Notes: generated by a model from the letters alone, not told the origin. Counted from the stretch's first letter, positions 1 to 8,299 are shown. The stretch is 64,000 nt of DNA from Bacteroidota bacterium (GCA_016709725.1 JADJMG010000001.1:124001-188000), one strand, 5' to 3'. Program-made: numbers and translations.

Positions 1-59
1 CGGTAGATTCTTATCGTGTAAAATACGATTCGGCGATTGGTGAATTAATGCAGAATTAA
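1..59 (+). CDS. 3' end of an unidentified gene (partial)
   Basis: An open frame enters from the left edge (codons in phase with position 3) and ends at TAA 57-59. Only 18 residues are visible, ending in AIGELMQN. The composition looks coding, and the stop meets the stop of the convergent gene on the other strand within three bases, as tightly packed gene ends often do. The product cannot be identified from this fragment. Confidence 0.45.
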   Translation, partial: VDSYRVKYDSAIGELMQN

Positions 60-406
60 TTTCCCTTTTTTCGGAGAGATGGTCGGACGATGAGGTAATA
101 AATCGCGACCAATATAAGTCCAATCGTAAAAAAGACGGTGGCTATCGGACGCAAGGTATCGTTGTAAAAAAATTCACCGATCATCCAGGTTGTATTGGCA
201 CAGATCCAGGCTACGACGGCTAAATTGTGATATAGTTCCGTTACCTCTTTTCGATGCAACCAGGTAATGTGTAATGCAACGAGTATGGTAGGAAAGATCA
301 TGATGAGTCCGGCCGTTTTAAAATCCATGACCCAGCAAGTATCCTTCACGAGCCAAAGTACAATATGTAAGTTTTCGTATGCGCGTATGTTTTTTATGGC
401 CATCAA
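56..406 (-). CDS. small integral membrane protein of unknown function
   Basis: A 116-residue protein with four probable membrane helices: residues about 30-48, 60-78, 88-108, and a weaker amphipathic stretch near residues 12-27. Its C-terminus is basic (RPSLRKKGN), which suggests a cytoplasmic end. The start is one of two adjacent ATG codons (MMAIKN). I recognise no enzymatic motif. Tryptophan-rich segments such as WICANTTWMIGEFF recall small conserved Bacteroidota membrane proteins, but that is only an impression. It converges on the partial gene at the left edge, and its upstream side faces the repeat tract at 430-792. Confidence 0.7.
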   Translation of the reverse strand: MMAIKNIRAYENLHIVLWLVKDTCWVMDFKTAGLIMIFPTILVALHITWLHRKEVTELYHNLAVVAWICANTTWMIGEFFYNDTLRPIATVFFTIGLILVAIYYLIVRPSLRKKGN

Positions 407-429
407 TACAAAACTAAAAAATTTATTGG

Positions 430-792
430 CAATTTTTTATAGCGAAGGCTGCGCTGCGATAAATTTTCTCGGGCGAAACTCTTCTACGCTAATTTTTCTC
501 GCAAAGGCGCAAAGTTTCTCGGACGAAAGTTCTCTTCGCTATTTTTTCTCGCAAAGGCGCAAAGTCGCAAAGTTTCTCAGACGAAAGTTCTCTTCGCTAT
601 TTTTGCTCGCAAAGGCGCAGAGCCGCAAAGTTTCTCGGACGAAAGCTAGGCATAGCGTAGCCTTAGCGTCTTAGATAGAAAATTTATCGAAGCGCAGCCT
701 TAGCGCCTTTGCGCCTTTGCGAGAAACTTTCCTGAAGCGCAGCCGCTGAGAGAAACTTTCCTGGAGCGCAGCCACTGCGAGAAACTTTGATT
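430..792. repeat. intergenic CGCAAAGGCGCAAAG repeat tract with inverted halves
   Basis: The left part (about 485-645) has three copies of a roughly 50-58 bp unit containing CTCGCAAAGGCGCAAAG followed by TTTCTCGGACGAAAG. The right part (about 695-792) carries the reverse complement, CTTTGCGCCTTTGCGAGAAA, and two further GAGAAACTTTCCTG-type units. The tract can therefore fold into a long imperfect hairpin. It fills the whole gap between the small membrane protein and mtgA. The open frame through it (267-674) is repetitive and not credible as a gene. Repeats with this core are common between genes in Bacteroidota. Confidence 0.8.
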
Positions 793-799
793 ACTTTCG
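792..799 (+). promoter_or_regulatory. candidate -7 box (TACTTTCG) of mtgA
   Basis: TACTTTCG matches the Bacteroidota TAnnTTTG -7 element with one change. Only four bases separate it from the ATG at 804, so transcription could begin at or very near the start codon. I see no convincing -33 TTTG. Confidence 0.4.
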
Positions 800-803
800 C
801 TGC

Positions 804-1477
804 ATGCTTAAAAAGGGATTCAAAATACTTTTAAGAGTGCTGCTGGGATTTGTAATCATCAGCTTTGTGAGCACCTTGATCTTTCGATTTGTTCCGATTC
901 CATTTACTCCCTTCATGATCATACGTTATTTTGAAATGGAGGATGGGAAAATTGACAAAGACTGGAAGTCGCTGGATGAAATTGGAAAGAACATGCCCTT
1001 AGCTGTTGTTACGGCAGAAGATCAAAAATTTGCTGAGCATTTCGGTTTTGATTTGGAGGCCATCGAAAAAGCAGTGAAGTATAACGAAAGCACAAAGGAA
1101 AAAAAGTAAAAGGTGCGAGTACCATCAGTCAGCAAACAGCAAAAAATGTTTTTCTATGGCCGGGAAGATCCTGGATACGAAAAGGCTTGGAAGTATATTT
1201 CACATTCGTCATTGAAATTTGTTGGAGCAAGGAGAGAATTATTGAGGTGTATTTAAATGTAATCGAGATGGGTCCGGGTGTATATGGTGCGGAGGCTGCG
1301 GCACAATATTATTTTAATAAATCAGCGAGTGATCTTACCAAAAAAGAAGCGGCTACCATTGCAGCCATTTTACCGAATCCTATTCGGTGGTCGGCGAGTC
1401 ACCCTACTCCATATATCATTAAAAAACGCAATTGGATTGTGAGGCATATGAAATATATTGATATAAAAGAATTGTGA
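804..1477 (+). CDS. mtgA: monofunctional peptidoglycan transglycosylase, frameshifted
   Basis: This is a GT51 glycosyltransferase that polymerises lipid II into glycan strands at the inner membrane. The first frame (804-1109) has a membrane helix at about residues 8-30 and motif [14 protein letters not shown], with catalytic Glu72. The second frame (codons from 1106) continues with [14 protein letters not shown], then [25 protein letters not shown] and AAILPNP, which are the remaining GT51 motifs. The merged length of about 225 residues is normal for MtgA. The break is a one-base shift at an A7 run (1099-1105). The sequence there reads A AAA AAG followed at once by TAA, which is also a classical -1 slippery heptamer in the right phase. 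A missing A is the simpler explanation given the other frameshifts in this window. Confidence 0.88.
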
Positions 1478-1557
1478 TAATGATAGTGATGAAAATTTTT
1501 ATCGATTTTCATATTTGAAGCTTGATGCTAGCAATAAGTAAATTTATCTGTATATAT

Positions 1558-1640
1558 TGCCTTTTTTTAACCTGCCTGCAGCAGGCAGGCACGAAAGACG
1601 CTAGAGGACACAAGAGGACACTAGAGAATTCACTAGAGTT
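1558..1640. repeat. dispersed intergenic repeat with CCTGCCTGC/GCAGGCAGG hairpin, copy 1
   Basis: It contains TTTTTAACCTGCCTGC and a near-perfect palindrome at 1571-1589 (9-bp arms, one-base centre), followed by AGAGGACACAAGAGGACACT. A copy in the opposite orientation lies at about 40690-40770. There is no coding potential. Confidence 0.75.
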
Positions 1641-1669
1641 TTTTTGAGTTCACTTTCAATAGGCAAACA

Positions 1670-1706
1670 AATCTTGAAGCTTGCAGCCTGAAGCTAGCAG
1701 CTAATG
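1670..1706. repeat. AGCTTGCAGC/AAGCTAGCAGCTAA repeat, copy 1
   Basis: The segment CTTGAAGCTTGCAGCCTGAAGC leads into GAAGCTAGCAGCTAA. The same terminal word recurs at 2851-2865, where it encodes the end of a protein, and a related, diverged word occurs at about 40490-40520. It lies just upstream of the rsmH-like gene. Confidence 0.6.
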
Positions 1707-1720
1707 ATTAACTTTACCCA

Positions 1721-2776
1721 ATGGAAGATCAAGATCCAGAAAAACGTCCCCGTAGAGTTCGTTATAAGGGCACACATCCAAAAGCATTTAAAGAAAAGTA
1801 TAAGGAGTTGGATCCCGCCCTTTATGGGGATGATGTTGCTAAAGTGATGGAGCAAGGGAGAACTCCCGCAGGTATGCATCGCTCTATTTGTGTAAATGAG
1901 ATTTTAGAATTTTTACAAATATCTCCCGGACAAAAAGGATTGGATGCCACGTTAGGCTACGGCGGACACAGTGCCGAGATGTTAAAGAAATTACTTCCGA
2001 ACGGACATTTATTCGCCATTGATGTGGATCCATTCGAGTTGCCAAAAACAAAAGAGCGATTAGCAGCCATGGGTTTGGGGGAAGATGTGCTCACAGTGAA
2101 AAAGATGAATTTTTCGTCCATTGATTTGTTGTCACAAGAAGTTGGATTATTCGATTTTGTATTGGCCGACTTAGGAGTATCATCCATGCAAATTGATAAT
2201 CCGGAAAGGGGATTTTCATTTAAAGTTGAAGGTCCATTAGATTTAAGATTAAATCCCACCAGTGGAAAATCAGCAGCCGAATTTTTGAAAAGTATTTCAA
2301 AATTACAATTGGAAGAATTGCTCATTGAAAATTCCGATGAGCCACACGCGTCTGCCATAGCGCAAACCATCGCATTCAATCTTTCCAAAGGAAAGAAAAT
2401 TAATACCACTACTGATTTACAAGTAATCATTCAGGATGCTTTAAAATATTTACCGGAAGCACAACGAAAAGAAGAGATTAAAAAATCGTGTCAACGATGT
2501 TTTCAAGCATTGCGCATTGCGGTGAATGATGAGTTTGGTGTGTTGGATAAATTTCTAGAAAAACTTCCGTATGTACTCGCACCCGGAGGTCGGGTAGCTA
2601 TTCTATCTTTTCATTCGGGCGAAGACAGAAGAGTAAAAAAATCATTTCAACATTTATTTAGAGAAGGTGTCTATCAGGAAATTTCGAATGATTTGATTCG
2701 TCCTTCGTTGCAGGAAATAAATAGTAATCCAAGAGCGAAATCAGCGAAATTACGTTGGGCGGTGGCGAAAAGGTAG
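1721..2776 (+). CDS. rsmH: RsmH/MraW-like 16S rRNA (cytosine-N4) methyltransferase, N-terminally extended
   Basis: Members of this family transfer methyl from SAM to N4 of cytosine 1402 in 16S rRNA. Family signatures are present: LDATLGYGGHS (SAM site), DVDP, LADLGVSSMQID, ERGFSF, GPLDLRLNP, FQALRIAVNDEFG, PGGRVAILSFHSGEDR and NPRAKSAKLRWA. At 351 residues it is longer than typical RsmH (about 300). The extra part is a basic N-terminus of about 50 residues (RRVRYKGTHPKAFKEKYKEL), and the usual FHSLEDR is FHSGEDR. The gene stands alone, although the division cluster tail lies 60 kb away. It may therefore be a second RsmH-type enzyme beside a cluster-encoded one. TAACTTTA four bases before the ATG resembles a -7 box. 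Confidence 0.85.
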   Translation: MEDQDPEKRPRRVRYKGTHPKAFKEKYKELDPALYGDDVAKVMEQGRTPAGMHRSICVNEILEFLQISPGQKGLDATLGYGGHSAEMLKKLLPNGHLFAIDVDPFELPKTKERLAAMGLGEDVLTVKKMNFSSIDLLSQEVGLFDFVLADLGVSSMQIDNPERGFSFKVEGPLDLRLNPTSGKSAAEFLKSISKLQLEELLIENSDEPHASAIAQTIAFNLSKGKKINTTTDLQVIIQDALKYLPEAQRKEEIKKSCQRCFQALRIAVNDEFGVLDKFLEKLPYVLAPGGRVAILSFHSGEDRRVKKSFQHLFREGVYQEISNDLIRPSLQEINSNPRAKSAKLRWAVAKR

Positions 2777-2812
2777 ATGGGAGTTAGGAGAATGGGAGAA
2801 TCGGAGTTGGGA

Positions 2813-2828
2813 TCGCGAATCTTCGCGA
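2813..2828. repeat. 16-bp TCGCGA-NNCT-TCGCGA hairpin, copy 1
   Basis: TCGCGAATCTTCGCGA forms a 6-bp stem with a four-base loop. The same design occurs at 16962-16977 (inside a tRNA fragment) and at 40552-40567. Confidence 0.7.
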
Positions 2829-2837
2829 GGGCGAGAA

Positions 2838-2866
2838 GCAAGCAGCTAGAAGCTAGCAGCTAATTT
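2838..2866. repeat. AGCTAGAAGCTAGCAGCTAA repeat, copy 2, overlapping a gene end
   Basis: AAGCAAGCAGCTAG is followed by AAGCTAGCAGCTAA. It shares GAAGCTAGCAGCTAA with 1691-1705. Read on the minus strand it supplies LAASF and the stop codon of the adjoining beta-barrel gene. Confidence 0.65.
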
Positions 2867-3430
2867 TCCCATTCCAAAATTAAACCCAAGTCGTAGTATT
2901 GGATTTTCATAAATCTTATAATCACTTTCCATCACGTTATACAAAATCATAAGTGTTATAGCGGAATTACTTCCCATGCGCTGCGTATAACCGCCACCTA
3001 CAAAAAGACTGGCAACATTGGCCCGAATTAGTTTTGTAAAGAGTAAGTCGGGTACTTCAATATTCACCACTTCAAATTCAGAATACAATAAGATGCTTTC
3101 ATGTGCTTGATACTGCGCAAAAGTTCGACCACCATAAATATGGGTTTCGTATCGGTAATTCACAAAACGACGATCATTATAATACGTGTAAGTAGGTCCT
3201 AAACCCATTCCGAATCTTTCGGTGATTTTATATCCGATGGTTGGCGCTACATTGATATAGGTGAGCGATCCGAAACTTAGACCCACATTTCCACCAAAAA
3301 AGAGTCGATCTTTGAAGGAGGGCTTATCCCTCACTAACGGACTTTGTCGAGTGGGTTGCTCTTCCCTTTCTTGTCCATAAGAAACGGTGACTACCAGACT
3401 TAAAACTACCAGTAATAAATATTTTCTCAT
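2846..3430 (-). CDS. secreted beta-barrel-like outer-membrane protein
   Basis: A 194-residue protein with a signal peptide (cleavage probably after VSYGQ, residue about 20), a short charged linker, and then alternating hydrophobic/aromatic strands such as LFFGGNVGLSFGSL, FGMGLGPTYTYYND and SLFVGGGYTQRMG. This pattern fits a small 8-strand barrel of the PorT/OmpA-barrel type in the outer membrane. The true family is not recognisable by eye. The last residues (KLAASF) and the stop are encoded by a dispersed repeat (see 2838-2866), so the original C-terminus may have been slightly altered. TACCTTTG at 3444-3451 (minus strand) is a plausible -7 box. Confidence 0.75.
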   Translation of the reverse strand: MRKYLLLVVLSLVVTVSYGQEREEQPTRQSPLVRDKPSFKDRLFFGGNVGLSFGSLTYINVAPTIGYKITERFGMGLGPTYTYYNDRRFVNYRYETHIYGGRTFAQYQAHESILLYSEFEVVNIEVPDLLFTKLIRANVASLFVGGGYTQRMGSNSAITLMILYNVMESDYKIYENPILRLGFNFGMGKLAASF

Positions 3431-3496
3431 AATAATTACAAATCAAAGGTACAACTTTCGTTGATTTTTATTCCTTTGCAGGAAGGAATTTATAAA

Positions 3497-4203
3497 ATGG
3501 AATATCAACATTACTATTTAGTGACAGGAGCCTCCTCCGGAATTGGCTTTGCCACAGCCTTGGTTCTTGCCCAAAACAAACGCAATAAAGTCATAGCTAT
3601 TGCCAGAAACGCTACAAAACTTGAATCATTACGCCAAGCTTCAGAAAATAAAATTGACATCTTTCCCTTCGACCTTGAAAAAGGAAATTTAACCACTTTG
3701 GTTAATGACTTAAAGAAAATGGGTGTGAATCATCTTACTGGAGTGATCCATAACGCTGGCTATTTAGTAAGCAAGAAATTTGAAGAAATCAACACTCTTG
3801 ATTTACAAAAAATATATGAAGTAAATGTATTCGCTCCTTTTCGATTGACCCAACATTTGCTACCCTTATTAAAACAAGCGAAGGGCGCACATATCGTGAA
3901 TATTTCTTCCGTAGGCGGTATACAAGGCAGTGTAAAGTTTGATGGATTGAGTGCATATTCGAGCAGCAAAGGGCGTTGTGTGTATTGACCGAATGTTTAG
4001 CCAATGAATTAAAAGATGAAAAAATCAAAGTCAATTGCTTGGCCTTAGGCGCGGTTCAGACGGAGATGTTGCATCAAGCTTTTCCTGGTTACGAAGCTCC
4101 TTTAAAAGCGAATGAAATGGGTGAATTTGTAGCTTGGTTTACAGAGAATGGCAGCAAGTTTTTCAATGGAAAAATTCTTCCTGTTGCATTGAGTACACCT
4201 TAG
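3497..4203 (+). CDS. short-chain dehydrogenase/reductase (SDR), frameshifted
   Basis: A classical SDR, an NAD(P)H-dependent oxidoreductase of unknown substrate. The first frame shows the Rossmann motif TGASSGIG near the N-terminus, NAG (VIHNAGYL), the catalytic serine context NISSVGG and the YxxxK active site in YSSSKG. The second frame continues ALCVLTECLANELKDEKIKVN, the expected next helix, and ends at 4203. The switch is at the GGG at 3971-3973, where one more G would restore the frame. The merged length of about 236 residues is typical. I chose ATG 3497 because the family begins a few residues before TGASSGIG; the upstream in-frame start at 3461 adds an unlikely tail. Confidence 0.85.
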
Positions 4204-4836
4204 TTTATATCATTCCTTAATATAAAATCATAAAAAGATTTCATTCTGCTTGAGAGGTTAACCACCACTTTTATTTGACCAATTAATTCGGCCTTTGTTT
4301 TCGGGTGTTGGTGTGACCCCTCTGGGGTCAGGCTAAAAAATATGGAATGTCGTTTTCTATAAAGATTTGACCCCTCTGGGGTCAGGCTAAAAAAATAATG
4401 GATATCGTTTTCTATAAAGATTTGACCCCTCTGGGGTCAGGCTAAAAAATAATGGATATCGTTTTCTATAAAGATTTGACCCTTTTGGGGTCAGGCTAAA
4501 AAATAATGGAAATCGTTTTCTATAAAGATTTGACCCCGCTGGGGTCAGGCTAAAAAATAATGGAAATCGTTTTCTATAAAGATTTGACCCCGCTGGGGTC
4601 AGGTTAAAAAATAATAAACGTTGTTTTCTATAAAGATTTGACCCCTCTGGGATCATCATAAATAAATGTCTATCGCTTTTAAAATGATTTGATACGGATA
4701 ATTAAAAATCATTACTAAATGTAAAAAAGTGCAATGGTAAAATTTCAATCAAAATCTTGATCAGAACTTTTAAGAGAGAATAAAATAACAAGCGATGGTA
4801 TTAGCCCAACGTTTCAGGTAGATGGATTCATCGATT
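4204..4836. repeat. 54-bp tandem array of GACCCC-N3-GGGGTC hairpins
   Basis: Seven hairpins start at 4315, 4369, 4424, 4478, 4532, 4586 and 4640, so the period is 54-55 bp. Each unit reads roughly GGGGTCAGGCTAAAAAATAATGG, then a TATCGTTTTCTATAAAGATTT link, then the next hairpin. Loops vary (TCT, TTT, GCT) and the last copy is degenerate. Because 54 is a multiple of three, the minus strand gives an 18-residue repeat frame (4387-4659) that is an artefact. The flanks (4204-4310 and 4660-4836) are AT-rich, and I see nothing in them. There are no variable spacers, so this is not a CRISPR array. Confidence 0.85.
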
Positions 4837-5163
4837 TCATTTTAATTTTCCATCGATGACATCATAAATAGTAAAGCCAAATATAGGGATTACTTCTATC
4901 TTTCCATTCAGTGCACAAATGCTTGTCACTATAATATCCGTTTCGAGCATACTTTCGGGATCATACCTCAAAAACAAACAGGAGCTTGCAACATCATAGC
5001 CACAGAAATGAACATTGATCAAACAATTCATCTGTTTCTTGATATTAAAGACGGTATGCTCCTTGAGTGGTGGAACTTTTAAGATGAGCTCTCTAGGAGC
5101 AGAGGCTACTAATCCGAAGGGGGAGGAAAAAGCATAGAAGACTATCCACTTTTTGACATTCAC
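4837..5163 (-). CDS. hypothetical protein
   Basis: A 108-residue frame with a mixed alpha/beta-looking composition, including CGYDVASSCLFLRYDP and IPIFGFTIYDVIDGKLK. There is no signal peptide, membrane segment or motif I can name. It lies between the hairpin array and the antitoxin-like gene on the same strand, 108 bases downstream of the latter. It is not a recognisable RelE/ParE toxin. It could be a real small gene, a gene fragment or a chance frame. Confidence 0.4.
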   Translation of the reverse strand: MNVKKWIVFYAFSSPFGLVASAPRELILKVPPLKEHTVFNIKKQMNCLINVHFCGYDVASSCLFLRYDPESMLETDIIVTSICALNGKIEVIPIFGFTIYDVIDGKLK

Positions 5164-5271
5164 ATCTGCAATTTACGTCTTAGGGGAAAACAATAAAAAT
5201 AAATACTATCCAATTCTTACTAAAGGATTACAAAACAGGATTGAAAGGAATAATTGCCTCTAAATTGCGAA

Positions 5272-5502
5272 TTACTTGAACCTGTACTTTTTTAAAACGT
5301 CTTTGTGCGCCATTACATTCCCATCCTCAATATCTTTCAATCCCTTTTCAATGGATTCCTTTTGAACTTCTGAAAGTGTTTCCCACCAGTCTTGTGAAGA
5401 AGAAAAATTATCCTTAAAAATACTTAATTTTTCAATAACGCTTTTATCATTTATAGTGAGCACCCATTCGATTAGCTTCAATTTTTCAGCATGAATATCC
5501 AT
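5272..5502 (-). CDS. small antitoxin-like protein (addiction-module component type)
   Basis: A 76-residue acidic helical protein: an N-terminal helix (AEKLKLIEWVLTINDKSVIEKL), a linker, then WWETLSEVQKESIEKGLKD and GNVMAHKDVLKKY. This layout, with a DWW motif and a C-terminal GxVxxHxDVxKKY, is that of small Bacteroidota proteins usually encoded just before a RelE/ParE-like toxin. Downstream on the same strand there are only 108 noncoding bases and then an unrelated hypothetical gene, so no partner toxin is visible. It may be an orphan antitoxin or may regulate in trans. The family assignment rests on pattern recognition. Confidence 0.65.
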   Translation of the reverse strand: MDIHAEKLKLIEWVLTINDKSVIEKLSIFKDNFSSSQDWWETLSEVQKESIEKGLKDIEDGNVMAHKDVLKKYRFK

Positions 5503-5639
5503 AGAATTATGATTTATAAAACAAATTTAAGAAAAGCAGATAACAACAAGAATGAATATGTTTAATTCTATAATAATATCGCAGGATTAATGCTGTCATT
5601 CGATTTAAATTCAATTCCCTTTCAAATTGGAAACTTTCG

Positions 5640-5647
5640 TATATTTG
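5640..5647 (+). promoter_or_regulatory. candidate -7 box (TATATTTG) of the acetyl-CoA synthetase gene
   Basis: TATATTTG is a full match to TAnnTTTG and lies 24 bases before the ATG at 5672. The -33 region (CTTTC near 5620) is weak. Confidence 0.45.
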
Positions 5648-5671
5648 AATGACCATCCTAGTCTATAAAAA

Positions 5672-7570
5672 ATGAACTCAAGAATAAGAAACCTCGAAGA
5701 ATACTATAAAGCTTACCAAGAGAGTGTAGAAAATCCAGAAAAATTTTGGGCAAATATTGCTGAGGAGTTTAGTTGGAGAAAGCCATGGAGTAAAGTATTG
5801 AGCTGGAATTTTGACGTATTTGATGTGAAATGGTTTGAAGGTGGACAGTTAAATATAACAGAAAATTGTCTCGACCGACATTTAGCGGAAAGAGGAAATC
5901 AAGTTGCGATTTTGTGGGAGCCGAATGATCCGAAACAACCATCAAAAAAAATCACTTACCAACAGCTCCACGAAGAAGTTTGCAAAGCGGCAAACATGTT
6001 AAAAAAAATTGGTGCAGAAAAGGGGGACCGAATTTGCATTTATATGCCCATGGTTCCAGAAGCAGCGATTACCATGTTGGCCTGTGCACGAATCGGTGCG
6101 GTTCATTCAATTGTGTTTGCCGGATTTTCAGCACAATCATTAGCCGATCGAATCAACGATTCCCTCTGCAAATTTGTAATCACAGCGGATGGCGCTCATC
6201 GCGGCGCAAAAGATATTTCCTTAAAAGAAATTGTTGACGAAGCATTGCTTCAAACTACCTGCGTAAAAAATGTAGTAGTGTTTCGTCATACCGAACAAAA
6301 AATAAATTGGAATGCGAATGTCGATCGCTGGTGGCACGAAGAAATTGCAGACTGTAGTCCTGTATGCGACGCCGTAGCCATGGATGCTGAAGATATGCTC
6401 TTCATTTTGTACACTTCCGGCTCGACAGGCAAACCCAAAGGCGTAGTGCATACCTGCGGTGGATACATGGTATGGGCTGGTTATACTTTCAAAAATGTGT
6501 TCCAATACGAGGAAAAAGATATTTATTGGTGTACTGCCGATGTAGGTTGGGTAACAGGACATACGTACATTGTTTACGGTCCGCTCTTGTGTGGAGCTAC
6601 CACCATGATGTTTGAAGGAATTCCAACGTATCCCGATGCAGGTCGCTTTTGGGAGGTGATTGATAAACATAAAGTAAATATATTCTATACTGCACCAACC
6701 GCCATCCGATCCTTGATGGCTTGCGGTGATGAGTTCGTACAGCCGTATACGTTAGACTCCTTGAAAACATTAGGATCGGTGGGTGAACCCATCAACGAAG
6801 AAGCGTGGCAATGGTATCATGAAAAAATTGGCAACCGAAAATGTGCGATTGTAGATACTTGGTGGCAAACGGAAACGGGTGGAATCATGATTTCTCCTCT
6901 GGCGCACATCACTCCTACTAAACCCACTTTTGCGACCTTACCTCTTCCAGGAATTCAACCTATTCTAGTAGATGGTGTAGGCAATGAAATAAAAGGAATC
7001 AATGTAGAAGGAAACTTATGCATTAAATTCCCGTGGCCAGGAATGATTCGAACAACCTATGGCGATCATGAACGTTGTCGATTGAATTATTTTTCTACCT
7101 ATCCAAATTTATATTTTACAGGAGATGGATGTCGAAGAGACTACGATCATTATTATCGAATTATTGGTCGCGTGGATGATGTCATCAACGTTTCCGGTCA
7201 TCGCCTCGGTACTGCGGAAGTAGAGAATGCCATCAACGAACATCCGCATGTGATCGAATCGGCGGTGGTTGGATTTCCGCATCCCATTAAAGGGCAAGGA
7301 ATTTATGCTTACGTAATTTGTGATCATGTGTTGGAAGATCCCAATCAAAGCCGTATCGAAATACTTTCCATCGTCACAAAAATGATTAGCGCCATTGCGA
7401 AGCCCGACAAAATTCAATTTGTCAGTGGACTTCCAAAAACACGCTCAGGAAAAATAATGCGTAGAATTTTAAGAAAAATTGCAGAAGGCGAGATGAATAA
7501 TTTAGGAGATACTTCTACGCTCTTGGACCCAGCGGTGGTGGAAAGTATTAAGGAGGGGGCGTTGAAATAA
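5672..7570 (+). CDS. acsA: acetyl-CoA synthetase (AMP-forming)
   Basis: Activates acetate to acetyl-AMP and then to acetyl-CoA in the cytoplasm. The protein has 632 residues, close to the family norm of about 640. Visible motifs are the adenylate P-loop [15 protein letters not shown] (about residues 247-261), [10 protein letters not shown], the GDG segment [10 protein letters not shown], the hinge region [20 protein letters not shown] and the C-terminal [11 protein letters not shown], whose Lys (about 594) is the site usually controlled by reversible acetylation. It is monocistronic, with a hairpin repeat cluster just after the stop. An acetyl-CoA hydrolase/transferase gene at 17632 may be a functional neighbour in acetate metabolism, but the two are not linked in an operon. 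Confidence 0.96.
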   Translation: MNSRIRNLEEYYKAYQESVENPEKFWANIAEEFSWRKPWSKVLSWNFDVFDVKWFEGGQLNITENCLDRHLAERGNQVAILWEPNDPKQPSKKITYQQLHEEVCKAANMLKKIGAEKGDRICIYMPMVPEAAITMLACARIGAVHSIVFAGFSAQSLADRINDSLCKFVITADGAHRGAKDISLKEIVDEALLQTTCVKNVVVFRHTEQKINWNANVDRWWHEEIADCSPVCDAVAMDAEDMLFILYTSGSTGKPKGVVHTCGGYMVWAGYTFKNVFQYEEKDIYWCTADVGWVTGHTYIVYGPLLCGATTMMFEGIPTYPDAGRFWEVIDKHKVNIFYTAPTAIRSLMACGDEFVQPYTLDSLKTLGSVGEPINEEAWQWYHEKIGNRKCAIVDTWWQTETGGIMISPLAHITPTKPTFATLPLPGIQPILVDGVGNEIKGINVEGNLCIKFPWPGMIRTTYGDHERCRLNYFSTYPNLYFTGDGCRRDYDHYYRIIGRVDDVINVSGHRLGTAEVENAINEHPHVIESAVVGFPHPIKGQGIYAYVICDHVLEDPNQSRIEILSIVTKMISAIAKPDKIQFVSGLPKTRSGKIMRRILRKIAEGEMNNLGDTSTLLDPAVVESIKEGALK

Positions 7571-7572
7571 GT

Positions 7573-7638
7573 GTTGGCATCGAGAGCCTCAGCCAACGTG
7601 CGAGTTCCCTCGGTCAACACTCGAGAACCTCAGCCAAC
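7573..7638. repeat. hairpin repeat cluster with GAG-AGC-CTC core
   Basis: GTTGGCATCGAGAGCCTCAG followed by CCAAC folds as a GTTGGC/GCCAAC stem, a T-A pair and an inner GAG/CTC stem around AGC. Two further units follow: CGAGTTCCCTCGGTCAAC and CGAGAACCTCAGCCAAC. The same core with a different outer stem (CTGCC/GGCAG) is repeated at 41569-41691. It lies between the convergent acs and membrane-protein genes, where it could also act in termination. Confidence 0.7.
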
Positions 7639-7663
7639 ATGCGTAAAAGCAAACTAAAGGCAA

Positions 7664-8299
7664 CTACTTCACATTATTTTTCTCCACCACTTCATCTGCA
7701 GTACGAACAAAATAAATTAACCAGGTAATGGCGCCCAATAATTTTATAGCGTCTTCCAAAAAAGTATCTTTTTCAATGGGCAAGGGAAGAATATCAATGA
7801 TGGTAGATAGTCCAAGTAAGAAGAATGCAATTCCTAACACAATAAAATCAGAATTCAATAACTGTCGTCTAAAACGAATAAAATAAATCATGTAAATATT
7901 GAGGTATGTGAGATACACCATATTTTCAGAAATACTTAAATACTTCGGAAAAACCAATTCATGTAATTGAAATAAATCATCAAAGGTCATCAACATCGTG
8001 ATTAAGCCGCTAAAAATTAAAAACTCTTGGGCTCGTTTATCCGTTTTAGCATCGGTGCGCCAAGCACCATAAAAACAAATTGATAATGCGGCACTCCAAA
8101 TCATAATTCCAACATTCGAAAAGAACCCAACATAAAATGGTGCATTAAACTGCGCATTGGGATCTTGTGTAAAATTATCCAATTCAATATCCTTATTGAT
8201 ACTTACAAAAATGGAAATAAGTAAAGTCAACGTAGTGACAATCCACGAAATGAGGAGTACCGGAGTTACTTTTCTAAACTGTGTACTTATACTTCGCAT
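7664..8299 (-). CDS. multi-pass membrane protein of unknown function
   Basis: A 211-residue protein with about six membrane helices: residues about 13-33, 57-78, 92-110, 120-138, 150-170 and 183-200. Charged and polar residues that look conserved lie in or near membranes, notably FDDLFQLHE, IDILPLP and the C-terminal EDAIKLLGAITWLIYFVRTADE. I recognise no named family. It is transcribed 19 bases after the SHOCT-domain gene and probably forms a two-gene operon with it, so the two products may act together in the envelope. TM topology is inferred by eye. Confidence 0.75.
   Translation of the reverse strand: MRSISTQFRKVTPVLLISWIVTTLTLLISIFVSINKDIELDNFTQDPNAQFNAPFYVGFFSNVGIMIWSAALSICFYGAWRTDAKTDKRAQEFLIFSGLITMLMTFDDLFQLHELVFPKYLSISENMVYLTYLNIYMIYFIRFRRQLLNSDFIVLGIAFFLLGLSTIIDILPLPIEKDTFLEDAIKLLGAITWLIYFVRTADEVVEKNNVK

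Noticed and set aside
267..674. Plus-strand 135-residue frame
   Set aside because: It overlaps the membrane-protein gene and the repeat tract, and its second half is translated repeat.
4315..4654. Possible CRISPR array
   Set aside because: The sequence between hairpins is conserved rather than variable, the units are plain tandem copies, and there are no cas genes.
4387..4659. Minus-strand frame with 18-residue repeats (GSNLYRKRFPLFFSLTPA)
   Set aside because: It is produced by the 54-bp hairpin array, whose period is a multiple of three; it has no start context and no non-repeat part.
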